DNA of 64,000 nt from Rhineura floridana (lineage: Eukaryota > Chordata > Lepidosauria > Squamata > Rhineuridae), in contig NC_084482.1 in the NCBI RefSeq assembly GCF_030035675.1, positions 75,491,120-75,555,119 on the forward strand, given 5' to 3'. Of the stretch, positions 52,601-64,000 are shown one piece after another (the stretch's first letter is position 1; every line of letters begins with the position of its first letter). The notes under the pieces were generated by a model, which did no database searches, was not told where the DNA came from, and saw only the letters and a program-made list of their open reading frames with translations. The position numbers and the translations under genes are program-made.

Positions 52601-53658
52601 GGTGGTGGTGGTGACCGCCAGGGGAAGCAGCACAGCAGCAGCAGATGACAAGGGGCTCTCCCTCCCTGGCAGCGCAATGTTCCTCTTCCTGCAGGCAGAA
52701 GGTCTCCCAGGCCTCTCAGCCAGCCAGCACTTGATCTCATAGCAACAGATGCGAGGTAAAGAAGACTCTCAGAAGACCTCTACGCAAAGTGTTAAGACTA
52801 GTGGAGGTTACCACAAATATACTAATTTGAAAGTGTTTATGTCTTCAGGTAATGCCACAGTATAGGAAGTGTAATCACAGTACTGTCAGGTTCAGTTATC
52901 TTTCTCCATCGCCAAGTAAAATAATATTTTTTTCCCCTTGGAAAGTAGGAGTGGGGATGCAGCTCCTCCTGGGTCCTCCCCATCTGGTCTGCAGTATCTC
53001 CTCCTCATCCCTCCTCTTCCCCACTGCAGTCATGACATATAAGTTGCACCAGTACATAGTTTGGGAATTGCTGGTAGAAGATGTCTATATCTTCACTTGA
53101 GAAGAGAGCTGGGGGAGAAATGTAATTATTTGCAGTATTTATAGGCCTCTTTCTAACAAAGTTGTCAGGGTTGCTCAGTGCAAGAAAGAAAAGCTCAGTG
53201 AGAAGAGTATGGGTTAAATAGCTATTGTAAGCATAAAACTTGAACTGCTGGTTTTGAACTGACTAAAATTTCTATAATCTAGTAGTAGCCCAAGTTTTAA
53301 TACTTATTCTACTTATTTGACCCATATTTTGAGGTAAAGACTAGAAATAATTTGTCAGAAGAGCTAAAAGAATGTCTCCCATAATTTGTCTTGTATTGCA
53401 TTAGGTTATTTATTGCACAGGATAAAATATCAGAGAGTTCATAACATGTGTAAGTTCCACATAAGTAACATAAATTCATATTACATATTATTGAGAAAAT
53501 GCATCATATTTTCTTAGATCTGTATTCTAATTGTTAAGTAGCAGATTATTCTAGCTGTGTATTCTGTTTCTATGAGTAACTAAGTGTGGCCAAGGTGAAA
53601 ATACTGGTGTGAGAGTAAAATTAATAAAATCTGAATCTTAATTATCATACTTTCTAAC

Positions 53659-54086
53659 CAGGGCTATGGAGTCGGTACACCAAACCTTCGACTCCGACTC
53701 CTCTATTTTTCTACTCTCCGACTCCGACTCCACCCAAAATTGCTTCCGACTCCACAGCCCTGGAAAGCGCTGTAAATGCCTTTTTAAATTGGAAGCTCTT
53801 GTAGGAGCATTTTTATCGCTACCTCAATATGTGCTGATCTTGGCATCACAGCATTTGTCTTCATCTGGGTCCTGTGTCATACACTGACACATAAAATGTT
53901 TTCCATCTTGAGTTATGGTGAAATGCTCAACTACAGCTGACTTCATGGGAAGCTTCTTTGACATTTTGAATTTATATTTTAAAAAATTTGTCAATCAAAA
54001 TTTATTTTGAAGCTGGAGTCGGTACATTTCTTCTGACTCCACCCAAAATTTGCTTCCAACTCCACGACTCCGACTCCACAGCCCTG
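53659..54086 (-). mobile_element. Internally deleted hAT transposon with a BED zinc-finger piece
   Basis: The ends CAGGGCTATGGAGTCGG and (rc) CAGGGCTGTGGAGTCGG are near identical. An exact 8-bp duplication TTTCTAAC flanks it at 53651-53658 and 54087-54094. Both subterminal regions repeat GACTCCGACTCC. The minus strand encodes the start of a transposase, 'MKSAVVEHFT' with 'KHFMCQCMTQ', and in another frame near 53762-53815 'APTRASNLKRHLQRF', the Cys pair and the H-x4-x-F end of a BED finger. The rest of the transposase is deleted and the finger runs almost straight into the terminus. Confidence 0.85.
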
Positions 54087-54609
54087 TTTCTAACAAACCA
54101 ATAACTTCATGTGTTGACTGGAGTCTCTCTGATAGTAATTCCATGGTTGTGGCAAATCTCTGCTCATGATAACTGACACTTAGGCATGCACAGTCCAAAG
54201 TTCTGGTGCAGACATAAGGCTCTTATCTGTGCAGGCAGAATCTACCCCATTCACTTTAGTGCTAGAGATGCCGCCCTGGGTGCCTACTGCGAGGAAGGGT
54301 GGGAATCAAATAATTAATAAATAATAGAGATGTCTCTGTTCGTACACTTGGCTCTGACACTGAAATGAATGAGCAGGGCCTCTTGTATGTACTTACTGCA
54401 TGCACTTGCATGTTGTTGGAGTGAAATCCAGTAGTGGCTATGTCTCTGACAAAGGGAGATGATTTCCCTCTAAAGTCAGTGAAAGGAGGAAAAGTGCGGA
54501 GCTCATCTATTACTCACTGCTTTTAATGTGACATTACCTCTTGAGCATGGGAGCCACTTCAGAGTTGTCTGGACCTTTCAAAATGCGTATAAACAAATAA
54601 CAATGTGGG

Positions 54610-54700
54610 TGGATGAGTTTGTTTATTTAGAAAATTTAAACCCCACTTTTAAGTCAAACAATTCTCAAGGCAGCTTACAAGCAACAGGTAACAATACAAC
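54610..54700 (-). repeat. LINE 3' UTR fragment (L2/CR1-like)
   Basis: GTTTATTTAGAAAATTTAAA followed by TCTCAAGGCAGCTTACAAGC resembles the tail at 2660-2900. Short and diverged. Confidence 0.5.
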
Positions 54701-57700
54701 CCCTTCACACAATTCACACATACAATTCAGCAGCTTTTAGTCTTCTGGCTCGTGGATGGGGCCAGAGCATGCTTTCCATCAGCTTTCCAGTCCCAGGGCA
54801 ACCAGCAGTTGAAATTGAGTGTTTGTGCTGGTAGCAAGAGGGGTGGGGAAGCAAGTTCCAGCAGCTGCTCATTCTCTGTCTGATTAATGGGGCCAGTCTG
54901 GTTGCCCTTTTGCCATGATGTTCTTCCTGTGAGGCAAGGGATGCAACCTCCGAGAAGTCCCTGGTGCCCTTGCCACTGACAGGGTGTACTTCTGTTCTCT
55001 TTTCCAGTCCCATGACAGATTGTGTCACCTGATCTCTGCAGAGATGGAGATTGGAATGTGTTTGTTTCCTGTCTCAGTGGTGTGGGAAGTAACCATTATC
55101 CCATGTACCCACGTGGCTCTTATTTGCACATAGTACTGGGGCAATGTGAATCCAGGATATATAGAAATAGTTCCCATACTGCAATGCTAATGTTTGAATT
55201 GGTCCTAAATACATAATAAAGAACAAAGAGCAGATTGTGTTCAATGCCAGTTTAAGTTCTGAACCCCATTTCAGATACCTAGAGCAGGATGTCAAAGGAC
55301 AAAAGGATGGGAAGGGGATGTTTCAGCTCCTACAACTATTGTATCTATGGCTATTGTATTTGAGAATGTAGTGCTTTCTGGTTCCACTTTTAGTTGTGGT
55401 TTTATGACTTGGGGGTAGCTTGTTCTCAATCTTGAGTCTGGAAGCCAGAAGTGGAGATTCCACTGTGTATGTTAACATGGGTTAGTAGGCCGCCCTGGGG
55501 TTACGCAGCATAAGAGTATGTGGCCAGTGGTGTTTTATTTAGTTCTCAGACCATCACAGGGAACAGCATTGGGCAGATCAAGAATTATGTTGTTTGGAGA
55601 GGTTTCCAATAATCCTCCCATGCTTCAAACAATCTATGAAGGGCTTTTGGGGGCTTCATGAGCTAGCCCTGTCCCTGGCCATTGCTTTATGTGGCAGCCC
55701 CATCCCTACACTTGGAGACTGTGTATGTATTATGTGTACTGTCATATGTTCACAGAGTTCCTCCACACAAGAGTGATCTTGATGCACAGATGTTTGTACA
55801 TTTGTAGGGCCTCTCATTCCCTCTCATGTGTGCTAATTGCGGGTGGGCCTGCCAGAAGTGTCAATAGGAAGAGACAGGTTTAGCCCACATGACCCTGCAT
55901 ACTCCCTCCCTTTGAACACATGAAGAGGATCATTGGACTACCCCCTTCCTCCCAATTGAATAGCTGGTTCCAAACTCCCAGGCCTTCTGTATATTTATTC
56001 AGTATGCTTCTGTTTGGATCTCCTTCTGTCATTCTGGAATCTTGTATGCTTACCTATCACATATTTCTGAGAGAGAGGTAGTGTCGATGGGCATCTAATA
56101 ATGTAACCCATTAGCTTTAAGAATATTGACAAAATACTGTCACAGGAGTAATAGAATCATGGTCCTTCCCCAAGTGCACATGTTTGTTTGTTTGTGCCTT
56201 TTCCAGATTAAAAAAATGTTTCTTGGGTAAGAATAGATATTACCTTACTAAAACCAAGCAAATTGTATAGTGGAACTAGAACCAAGGTCTGTATCATACT
56301 AAACTAAAGACTTGGGTAACCTTCCTACTTTACCAGCTGCTGTGCAGCTATCCAGTTTACCAGATAAAAGAGCTGGAGAGGACCTTGTACTCTATTAAGA
56401 AAATGACAGACGTTTGGTTTCTGTAGAGGAATGAGGAAACTGATTTCTTGAGTAGTTAAGATGAGAGATTAAAAGGAGAAATATAAGTTCAAATACACAT
56501 TATGAATAATTCCAAATACACCTCTAGTTCAAGAGTTCTATATTTTTGTTTTACACATTAGCCTCAAACTTCAACGGAATATGGGTTCTTCAGTATGATG
56601 TATGCAGAGCAATTAGTTTTTACTGAAGTTGATTTCTGTGAATGTCAACTCTACTTTTTGTTTTATTCTGGATAGTCCATGGAGGCAACATAAAGTTGTT
56701 ATTGATGGATTTGTCTTGACTGTCAAGCTGTCTGATATAAAACATCTGATATCTACACAGCACTGTGTTCCACATTTCAAGTTATTGCATCTTATTTGTG
56801 CATGGGGGCATCCTTGTACAATATAAAAACTGAGAATGACTTATGTGACCATGTCTTCATAATTGCAGGATTTTTGTGGAGTAAGAAGATGCTAGTAGCA
56901 GTTGCCTGTAGGATACACATGACTCTCTCCTGATTTATGCTATTGGGTGCTTATCTTCCAGATGAAAATGGTGTGCTTGAAAGTTACTTTGCTGAAATTG
57001 AGTATACAGATCTGCTGTTAATTAATTTTAACTTAATAATGAAAGTTTAAAACTCCTTTAAAAATTATTAGCATGAGGCGAATAGAATGTTGACAGTTTG
57101 TTACATCTGCATTGATCTGTCATTGCTATCATTCCTATAGCAGTGTTCTTGTGTATATTCGCCTCTCAGTCATAATGGTATCTCTTCATAGCAACTGTAT
57201 GAAGTTGTTCCAATTTTAAGAATGGGGGCTGTGTTTTAGAGACATCAGCTTACCCTGTATCTCTTAGTGAACCCATAACTAAAATGAAAAAACAACAGTG
57301 AAATGATGACTGAGACATGGTAGGTATGGCTTTTTGATTTATTTTATTAAGTTGGTGAAGATGAAATCAGTTTTTGTTTACTCAAGTTCCTAACTGTAAA
57401 ATCTGAGAGGAAATTTGTATTTCTTACACATTTACAACTCTTATTCACAATTAATAGTGACTTGGCTGGAACTGTAGTTGTGAAGAGTATAAATATTCCA
57501 ATAGAAGATATTTGGAGGTACAACTAGATAAATAAACGGGGGATGTTGTCACCGTTGATAGCCTGTGGATAAGAGTAGGGATCCTTTCATTGGGGCAGAA
57601 GCCCTATCTAATGCTCACTGTGAAAGAAACAACATCAGACATCTTTTCATTGTATTTATAGGATGTTATGAGCAGGCAGGTGTACTTTGGTGTGCTTTTT

Positions 57701-57714
57701 AGATTGCCTATTAC

Positions 57715-57900
57715 AGTGGTATCCAAACTTCTTTTTCCATGGACCACTTCCATGGAAAATTGTTGGTAAACCACAATGATTTTTTTTGCCTGTTGTAGTA
57801 ATTGTAATGCACTGTGCTAGATACTATATGATTTTAAATTGTATTTTTATTGTTTCTTTTATTATATTACATTTAATTGGATTGCAATTCGAATGTATAA
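57715..57900. repeat. Possible hAT/MER-like fragment
   Basis: It begins CAGTGGTATCCAAACTTC, similar to common hAT termini, then becomes T-rich. No matching right end or duplication was found. Confidence 0.3.
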
Positions 57901-58239
57901 AATTAGATTGTAATACAATATATAAAAAATAAAAGAAGCAATACAATACAGTTAAAATCAATATAAATATTTAATGTGATGGATGCATATGGAACAGAAA
58001 TGGGAGAAAAATTACAGAGTGGTTTGTGTGTGTAGGTGGGATTGGTTGCAAAAGGCAAGTAATCTGTGTAAGGGGTAGGAAAGGACTGAAAAGGCTTATA
58101 CTCAAAGCATTCCACAGATGTAATCTCAGCTATCTACAAAAATCCTTTAAAATCTGACAGTTTCCCTTTCTCCTCCTTTGCCCCTTCCCTCCCATACATA
58201 ATTGCACTTTGTCTCTTTCTCCCCAAACTTCCTCATGCA

Positions 58240-58390
58240 GCCAGCTCCAATCATATTTACTTGGAAGTAAGCCAAACAGAGATCCATGGTAGATGTGCAT
58301 AGCACTGCAGCCTTCACCTTGATCCCATTCACCTTTACCCAGAAGGAAGTCTGTGTTCTATGGTGCTTACTTGCAAGTAAGCATGATGTT
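58240..58390. repeat. Short dispersed repeat copies
   Basis: ATTTACTTGGAAGTAAGCC, GCATAGCACTGCAGCC and CTTACTTGCAAGTAAGC are pieces of the 'GCAATCCTA' family. Confidence 0.4.
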
Positions 58391-59147
58391 TCACAGCCTT
58401 GAAATTTCTTGGTTTTACCCCTCTTACTTGGTGTCTCTTAGTACAGACAATTATCACTCATGTTGAGCAGGAAAAAGACTTCCACTTCAAAGGTGTGGAT
58501 GGGTGGGTGCCTTGGTGAAGGGGGGGAGAAATAAAGTGTGGAGGGTGTAAGAGGGGAAAGACAGCAGTTGTGTAAGGAAATCAAGAGTGCTGTTTGTCAA
58601 ACCATCACTTGTCTGTCTTACTATGACTGCCAGACCCTTGGCTTTGCATGCACAAACACCAGGAAGGGCCTCCACAATGGATGTCAGGTGTGAGGAGAGA
58701 GAGCCAGATTATCTGTCTTTTGTGGCTACTGCAGTTGTGGCTGGAGGACTGGATAAAAGACCACTCCCCCTCCTCATGGGGATTTTTCACATCCAGTAAT
58801 CTTCTGTGCTTCCAAAATGAAACGGATTTAGAAGGAGCAGAGAGGGCAAGACAAGGGGAACATGGATTGCTTCGTCAGCCACGAGAGAGGGATGCTAGAA
58901 AATGAATAGTGCAAAGCCTTAGAATGACTCATAAACATGCCACAGACTACCAGGATGAAACTTGTGGACCACATTACATCAATTGGCTAGTTAATTAACC
59001 ACCACGTGTTATCATAAACAAGGCAAGAAGTTCATGTCCTGTTTCAGATCTTATCTTCTTTCAGGACTTGTAGTTGTGGTGGTTTCACAGAATGAAATAA
59101 TAGATAAGATGATAGCTCAGTGAGAGACAATTCACCTTAGATAAGTT

Positions 59148-59272
59148 AGAGTTGGTGGGGAACCTGTAGCCGTACAGATGTTATTGGGCTGACTATTGGC
59201 CATGCTTGGCTAGGGCTTGTGGAGGAGTCTCAACATCTGGAAGATCTCGCATTCCTCACTCCTGAGCTAGAG
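59148..59272. repeat. Foldback MITE copy
   Basis: TGGTGGGGAACCTGTAGCC, CAGATGTTATTGGGCTG, then CATGCTTGGCTAGGGCTTG, CAACATCTGGAAG and ATTCCTCACTCCTGAG. Diverged. Confidence 0.6.
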
Positions 59273-60185
59273 ACTGTTAAGTAGAAGATACTATTTCTGT
59301 CAGTCCTCTTTGATTTTCATGTTTTCAAAGGCAGGGACAACTATTTCTACCTCCCTGCATTTACATTAGTATCTTGCAACCCCTCACTCATCACAACACC
59401 AACTGTCCTGTTTGTGGATAAAGTTTAAAGGTAACGTGCCAATTCTAATCTGGCTATGAGCCTGCTATAGATGTAGTTCAGCAGAAAATGCCAATACACC
59501 ATCTAGAAGAAAGATAAGAAAAAGCAGTGAAGATTTGAAGAGTGCTCCAGATGCCTGTGAGGATTGTTTAATATTTGACCACCCTTCCAATCAGAATTCT
59601 ACTTCACTTTACTAGAGTCTGCCTTTACAACAGGAAACAGGGTTGCAGACTTCTTAGAGTACCTGTTGCCAGCAGTTGTGAAGTTTTGTATTGGACTGAC
59701 TGATGGTTTTTGTGTGTGTGCGCGCGCACATGCATGTGATCTGAAAAGTTCAGGGCCTGTTGGAAAGCAAGGGATCCCTTGTATATAATTACATTTGGGG
59801 AGGCAGTATTGTTGAATGCTAGACCCCTACCACCACCCCTAACATTTTGGACATATGCCAACATACTCTTTCTTTGTTTTGTTTTGTTTTGTTCTTTCCT
59901 CCTATCTTTGAGATTCTCAGCTACTCTAGAACTAGGCTTTGATCCTAAGGGCATCTAACTGGAAGCTAGTCTGGCTAATCATTTAGATTTACTTCCAAAT
60001 AGATGTGTGTTATAATAGATGTTCCAGCTTGATGTGGTTGTGATGGAGAACAATCAGCTTTTTTTTTAAAAAAAAGTTACACATCTTTATCCTTTGAAGA
60101 TAGATAATGATAGTGTGGGGCCAAGGATATGGCAAAATGGTATGAGAAAGTACATGGAGTGAATGTCTGCTGGTTCACATTAGAG

Positions 60186-60322
60186 CAACCTTTCCCAATC
60201 TTTGGGCCCTTAAATGTCATTAGACAACAACTCCCATCAGCCCCAGCCAGCATGGCCAGTGGTCAGAAATGCTGGGAATTGTTTTCAGCAACATCTGGGG
60301 ACCCAAAGGTTGGGAAAAGCTG
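60186..60322. mobile_element. Foldback hAT MITE, 137 bp
   Basis: CAACCTTTCCCAATCTTTGG opposes CCAAAGGTTGGGAAAAGCTG. The 8-bp flanks CATTAGAG (60178-60185) and CATTGAGT (60323-60330) match at 6 of 8. It is an older sister of 60582-60719, 260 bp away. Confidence 0.75.
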
Positions 60323-60581
60323 CATTGAGTGCACCAGTGAATCTGCTATGTAGTAGGTTTAAAGGGATTTTTGTTATTCCCAGTGCATTCTACTTCATGG
60401 TTGATCCAATGCAGCAATAGCTAATAGGAATGGATCGATAAAAGAGCCAGATAAGGGGGAAACTGGAATGTCACCCAGAAAGCAGTTTTCTCCCAAGAGA
60501 TTAAACCCTCATGGCTACCCTTAGTCTTGTACACAGGATCCTATGAGAGAGGCTCACTCTTTGATGCCCAAACTGTTAGAG

Positions 60582-60719
60582 CAGCCTTTCCCAACCAGTG
60601 TGCCTCCAGATGTTGTTGGACCACAATTCCCATCTTTCCTGACCATTGGCAATGCTGGCTGAGGCTGATGGGAGTTGTGGTCCAACAGCATCTGGAGGCA
60701 CACTGGTTGGGAAAGGCTG
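60582..60719. mobile_element. Young foldback hAT MITE, 138 bp, exact target duplication
   Basis: The two 53-bp arms are complementary with only two mismatches. The left arm runs from CAGCCTTTCCCAACCAGTG to AATTCCCATC; the right arm runs from GATGGGAGTTG to GGTTGGGAAAGGCTG. An exact 8-bp duplication TGTTAGAG lies at 60574-60581 and 60720-60727. This copy defines the ends and the superfamily of the roughly ten related copies in the window. Confidence 0.92.
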
Positions 60720-61969
60720 TGTTAGAGCAAAGTAGTGGTATTTCTCTTTCTACATTATGATGATTATTACTGCTTTTTGATTTTTTCAAAGAAGCCTCCA
60801 AATGATATAAACATTGGTAAGATGCTGTCTCTGTGCTGTCTTAATATCCAGCAGGGCCATATCCCGGGGGGGGGGGATGAAAAGAAATAGAAATGAGTTT
60901 GAATGAATTCATGATGCTGTGATTTGCAATAAGATTAAAACACTGACACAGGTTATGCACCTACATTACCTTATAAATTTGTGATTTTAAAAAAATGTTT
61001 TTCATATTCTAGAATGTGCATGTTTTATAATGAAAAGTAGAAATGAGTTATGAGCATCAGCTGAGGCAAGAGAGTGTTTTAGGAAGGGGTTTTCAAGGGG
61101 AAATGAAGATAAGTGATAACCATCTGAACACTTGGGTAAAAATGAGCAAGTTTTGATATCTTAAAGTTGAAAATATATTGTGGGTAGAAGTTGGGGAGGT
61201 AAATTAACCTTTTGAATAACCTGCCAAAGTGTGAGATGCTAGTTATGAGAGGTCTGTTTAACATAGATAGAAATAAAGAAACATAAATTCTGTTACTGCC
61301 TTAGATTGTCCTAGTGACCTTTCCTAGTCTATGAAAAAACTTCATGTTGAGAGTATAATAAGATCATAGGCTTTAAAACAAGTCTTTATGCTGTGATCAG
61401 ACCTGGAAACATCCCAGATTAAAGGTTTCTTAGACATCTAGGAATCTGACGTATTTGTGCAGCAACTGGTACCTAAAAGAAGTTAAGGTTGGAGCCTGTA
61501 ATTTAGTCAGTCAGGTACAATCGTGGAACATAGACATTTGATGCTGCCTCTTTAAAAAAAATCAGAGCTTTGCCCCTGGGCAAATATGTTTCATCTTTAG
61601 CTATGATTGTGAAGTAGTGGACTAGTTTGTTGATGAAGCCATAGTGAATGCATCCTGCTTTCTGGAAGGAAGAAAAGGCCATCAACCAGAATGCTATTGT
61701 ACAGGGAAATGGTTGGTTAATGGAACAAGGCCCATAGGAGACACAGCCGCTTCCTTCATGTTAGAAGCATTAGGGACATGAAACCTGTGGAACTGATTCT
61801 TTACTGTTTGATACATCACATTTTCACCTTGTCTGTCCCCTTTGTTGGTTTCTTACCACTTCCACTCTTCATCCTGAAATTGATTTGAATATGATTTATT
61901 TTCATTTTGATGATTTGATTGTTTCTGTTGTGATTTATCGTGTTTTTTTTCTTCCTTTTCCCAATCCAG

Positions 61970-62017
61970 TTATTGTGATCACTCTAAGCCCTGCTCCCGC
62001 TCCATCCCAACGTGCAG
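61970..62017 (+). CDS. MAP2K7: MAP2K7 alternative cassette exon (16 residues)
   Basis: The acceptor CTTTTCCCAATCCAG is followed by 48 nt and the donor GCAG|GTACCA. With the single base left over from exon 1 (A) it reads IIVITLSPAPAPSQRA, which I recall as the insert present in some human MAP2K7 isoforms. Being 48 nt and phase 1 on both sides, it can be skipped without changing frame. Skipping would leave A plus the next exon's bases (Thr in human), while inclusion gives G plus the same bases (Ala). It lengthens the docking region between exon 1 and the kinase domain. Confidence 0.93.
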
Positions 62018-64000
62018 GTACCAGAACTTTTTATCATCGCAGCTTGGATTTCTTGCATCATTTACTTAATGCTTCCTTCAACTGCATAGAATTGCCACTT
62101 GTCTGCTTCTCTTCCAAATGTGTGTCTGACCCTGATCCTTCCCCACTTTGTTATTCTCCTTTACTATTGATTTAGCCTAACTCACAGGACTGGCTAGGCC
62201 AAGCACTACATAAGGCCATGCATGAGAACATGTTTTGATTGTCCACAGCTGCAGTAGTTGCTTAGCACCTTCCTTTCCTGATGATGTCCAAGCACTTTAT
62301 GAAAACAGGTAACCATTAAATTCTCATGCTTATGTTGGACCTTCTTCTAGCGACCTCCTTCCCCCTTCATGTGCCAGACCCCTCAAGTGGCATGTGGCAG
62401 AAATTTATATTGTCATGCATTGCCTTAGATTTTCTTGGGTGGAATGGCATCTGAGAAATGTCAAGCTGCATATAGCAGAATTAAATAGCATCTGTACTTT
62501 GTATGAAGTGCAGTTGCCTCTGAGGTGGTACTCAGTAGCATCAGTGCTGTTGTGCACAAGTTTGCATTAGGACAGGAAGTCAAGGTTGTCCTTTTACTCA
62601 AGGGCTTGCTGCAGAGATTTTAAGGTGGGAGCATGGTAGCCTACCTTGGAATTGGGCATAACTCAAATTTCTCTGAAGCTTCCAGTAGTGTCTGCTACAT
62701 CCCACAGCAGTGCATGGCTATTTTTCCGATATAATCTCTGCTGGCATCTATATATATATATATATTTGTTACTTTTGTATGCCTCTCTTCCTTGAAAGAA
62801 CTTGGAGTAGTATTCATAGGTTTTCCAGGCAGACTTCTGTCTAGGGATCGTCTGAACTGATGCTGAGCTTCAGAGATAGGCTAAATAAGATATTTCAGAC
62901 CGTTCTGTGGACCAGTGTTATTCACTGGGGTTCTTATTTGTATATATTTTGTACATGTTACTGTATACGTGTGCAGTCATGATATAATTGTTACCCAATA
63001 AGCTGTAATTTGATAATTAAGAAGGTCAGATGAGAAATAGCTTTATTTGCCAATAACTTTTACTAAAAAGTTAATACAATTTAATGAAGCATAGATTTAA
63101 TACCATACCTTGCATGATGGGGGTGTGGGCCTGCAACAGAGATAAAACTAGTTCGGTTGCTGTTCTTCCGTGGTGCTGGAATCTTCCCTGCCTCATACAG
63201 AGAGCTGCCCTTGATCTCTTGAATTCAGAATAATTCTGTACTCAATAATATTGCTGTGGTGATACCTTTTATTGAGAATTCTGAATTAATCAGGTACTAG
63301 ACAAACTGATGCTTAAAGAGTCTATAGCAGTACGTGAAAAGGGTTGTGCTGCAAATGTTAAAGTGCTAGATGTAGTACCACGTATCATGCCAGTGTTTTC
63401 TTTAGCTTATGCAAATAGACCTCTTCACTTTCTACCCTGAACTACTGTAACTATGCATTGTGTGTTGTTTTCTACCCTAGAGGCAGCAGTGTTTGAGTGT
63501 AGAGAATATAGAGACCAGCATGTCATGTTATTTAGCAGATGCTTGCCTAGTAGTGCTTCGAAGCCTTTCAGGATGGGAATGTGTTTAATTAGATTACCTT
63601 CCAGTCTTGCCCACCACTAGCTCTTACCTGTGCTTTTGTGCTATGCCACTTGTTCTTTGCAGATATCATCCAGCAGAATTCCTTGCCCTTCCATTTTCAA
63701 ATAGTTGTAAGCATATTGTTACTCTTGACTTGCCAGGAACATTGTAGCCATTTGAAGTGCACATGGTGCAGGCAACTAAATGTTGACCAAGCTTGAGTAT
63801 GCTACCAGAGCAGTCTGTGGGCAAGGTGAGTTAGTTTTACTTCAGACTATACACCAGATCAGATACCGCCACAAAGCCCTATCCGAGTCCCTGTTTGGCT
63901 GCAGTTTTAAAAATTCGTTATAGGAAAGCTTAATTTTAGTTAGTTTATCTTGAATTTGAGTGAAAGGTAAAATTCCAGCTTTAACTTTGAAAATATTTTA
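62018..64000 (+). other. MAP2K7: MAP2K7 intron 2, continuing past the window
   Basis: After the donor at 62018 I found no sequence for the next exon (expected to begin like LQLPLANDGG) or any kinase exon. A (TA)n tract lies at about 62749-62765. Confidence 0.8.

Larger units (their letters stand above)
51060..61969 (+). other. MAP2K7: MAP2K7 intron 1
   Basis: A 10.9-kb intron from GTAAGG at 51060 to the acceptor CCCAATCCAG ending at 61969. Repeats inside are listed separately. The unlisted parts (51200-52410, 52600-53650, 55000-57700, 57960-59140, 60730-61960) show no further exon. Small features include (TTTTG)n near 59875 and a G-run at about 60868. Confidence 0.85.

Noticed and set aside
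61885-62175. 96-codon frame as a separate gene
   Set aside because: Only 61970-62017 is exon. The rest reads through intron sequence on either side of good splice sites.
1-64000. CRISPR array, operons or bacterial features
   Set aside because: Vertebrate introns, CpG islands and retroelements exclude a prokaryotic reading. No regularly spaced repeats were seen.
62018-64000. Further MAP2K7 exons
   Set aside because: No sequence resembling the next expected exon or kinase motifs was found after the cassette exon.

Overview
The window looks like a squamate (lizard-type) reptile chromosome. The evidence is the repeat set: Bov-B LINEs, tRNA-headed SINEs with a Bov-B tail (Sauria SINE type), many 5'-truncated L2/CR1 LINEs, hAT transposons and foldback MITEs, one L1 and one DIRS/Ngaro-type retroelement. 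The gene order also fits: LRRC8E next to MAP2K7 matches human 19p13.2. All host genes seen lie on the + strand.

Layout. 1-12.1 kb is repeat-rich non-coding DNA. 12.2-13.6 kb is a CpG island with a strong splice donor and is the likely promoter/leader exon of LRRC8E. 13.6-30.7 kb is repeat-filled and probably LRRC8E intron 1. It contains a nested composite (about 20.1-28.6 kb) built around a broken, minus-strand DIRS/Ngaro-like fossil with gag-like, RT/RNase H, tyrosine recombinase and SGNH-hydrolase parts. LRRC8E has coding exons at 30772-30909 and 31972-34224 and encodes 796 aa. After 10 kb of nested repeats comes a second LRRC8 gene at 44723-45877.

The second LRRC8 gene is the highlight. 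Its uninterrupted 384-codon reading frame encodes a complete LRRC8 pore module (four membrane spans, four extracellular cysteines) that resembles LRRC8D more than its neighbour LRRC8E, and it stops where the leucine-rich repeats should begin. Downstream, about 45.9-46.7 kb holds colinear but frame-broken scraps of the lost LRR domain. The gene has therefore become 'pore-only', which is the architecture of pannexins, while the pore part stayed open.

50.5-51.2 kb is a second CpG island with MAP2K7 exon 1 (start codon inside a YY1-type motif). The 10.9-kb intron 1 follows, and then a 48-nt cassette exon (61970-62017) whose 16 residues match the alternative N-terminal insert of mammalian MAP2K7. 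The rest of MAP2K7, including the kinase domain, lies beyond the window.

Functionally, LRRC8E and the pore-only paralogue belong to the volume-regulated anion channel family, which works as hexamers with LRRC8A. MAP2K7 is the stress kinase that activates JNK. Their adjacency is old synteny and does not by itself imply a shared pathway. Family comparisons are from memory; no database search was run.
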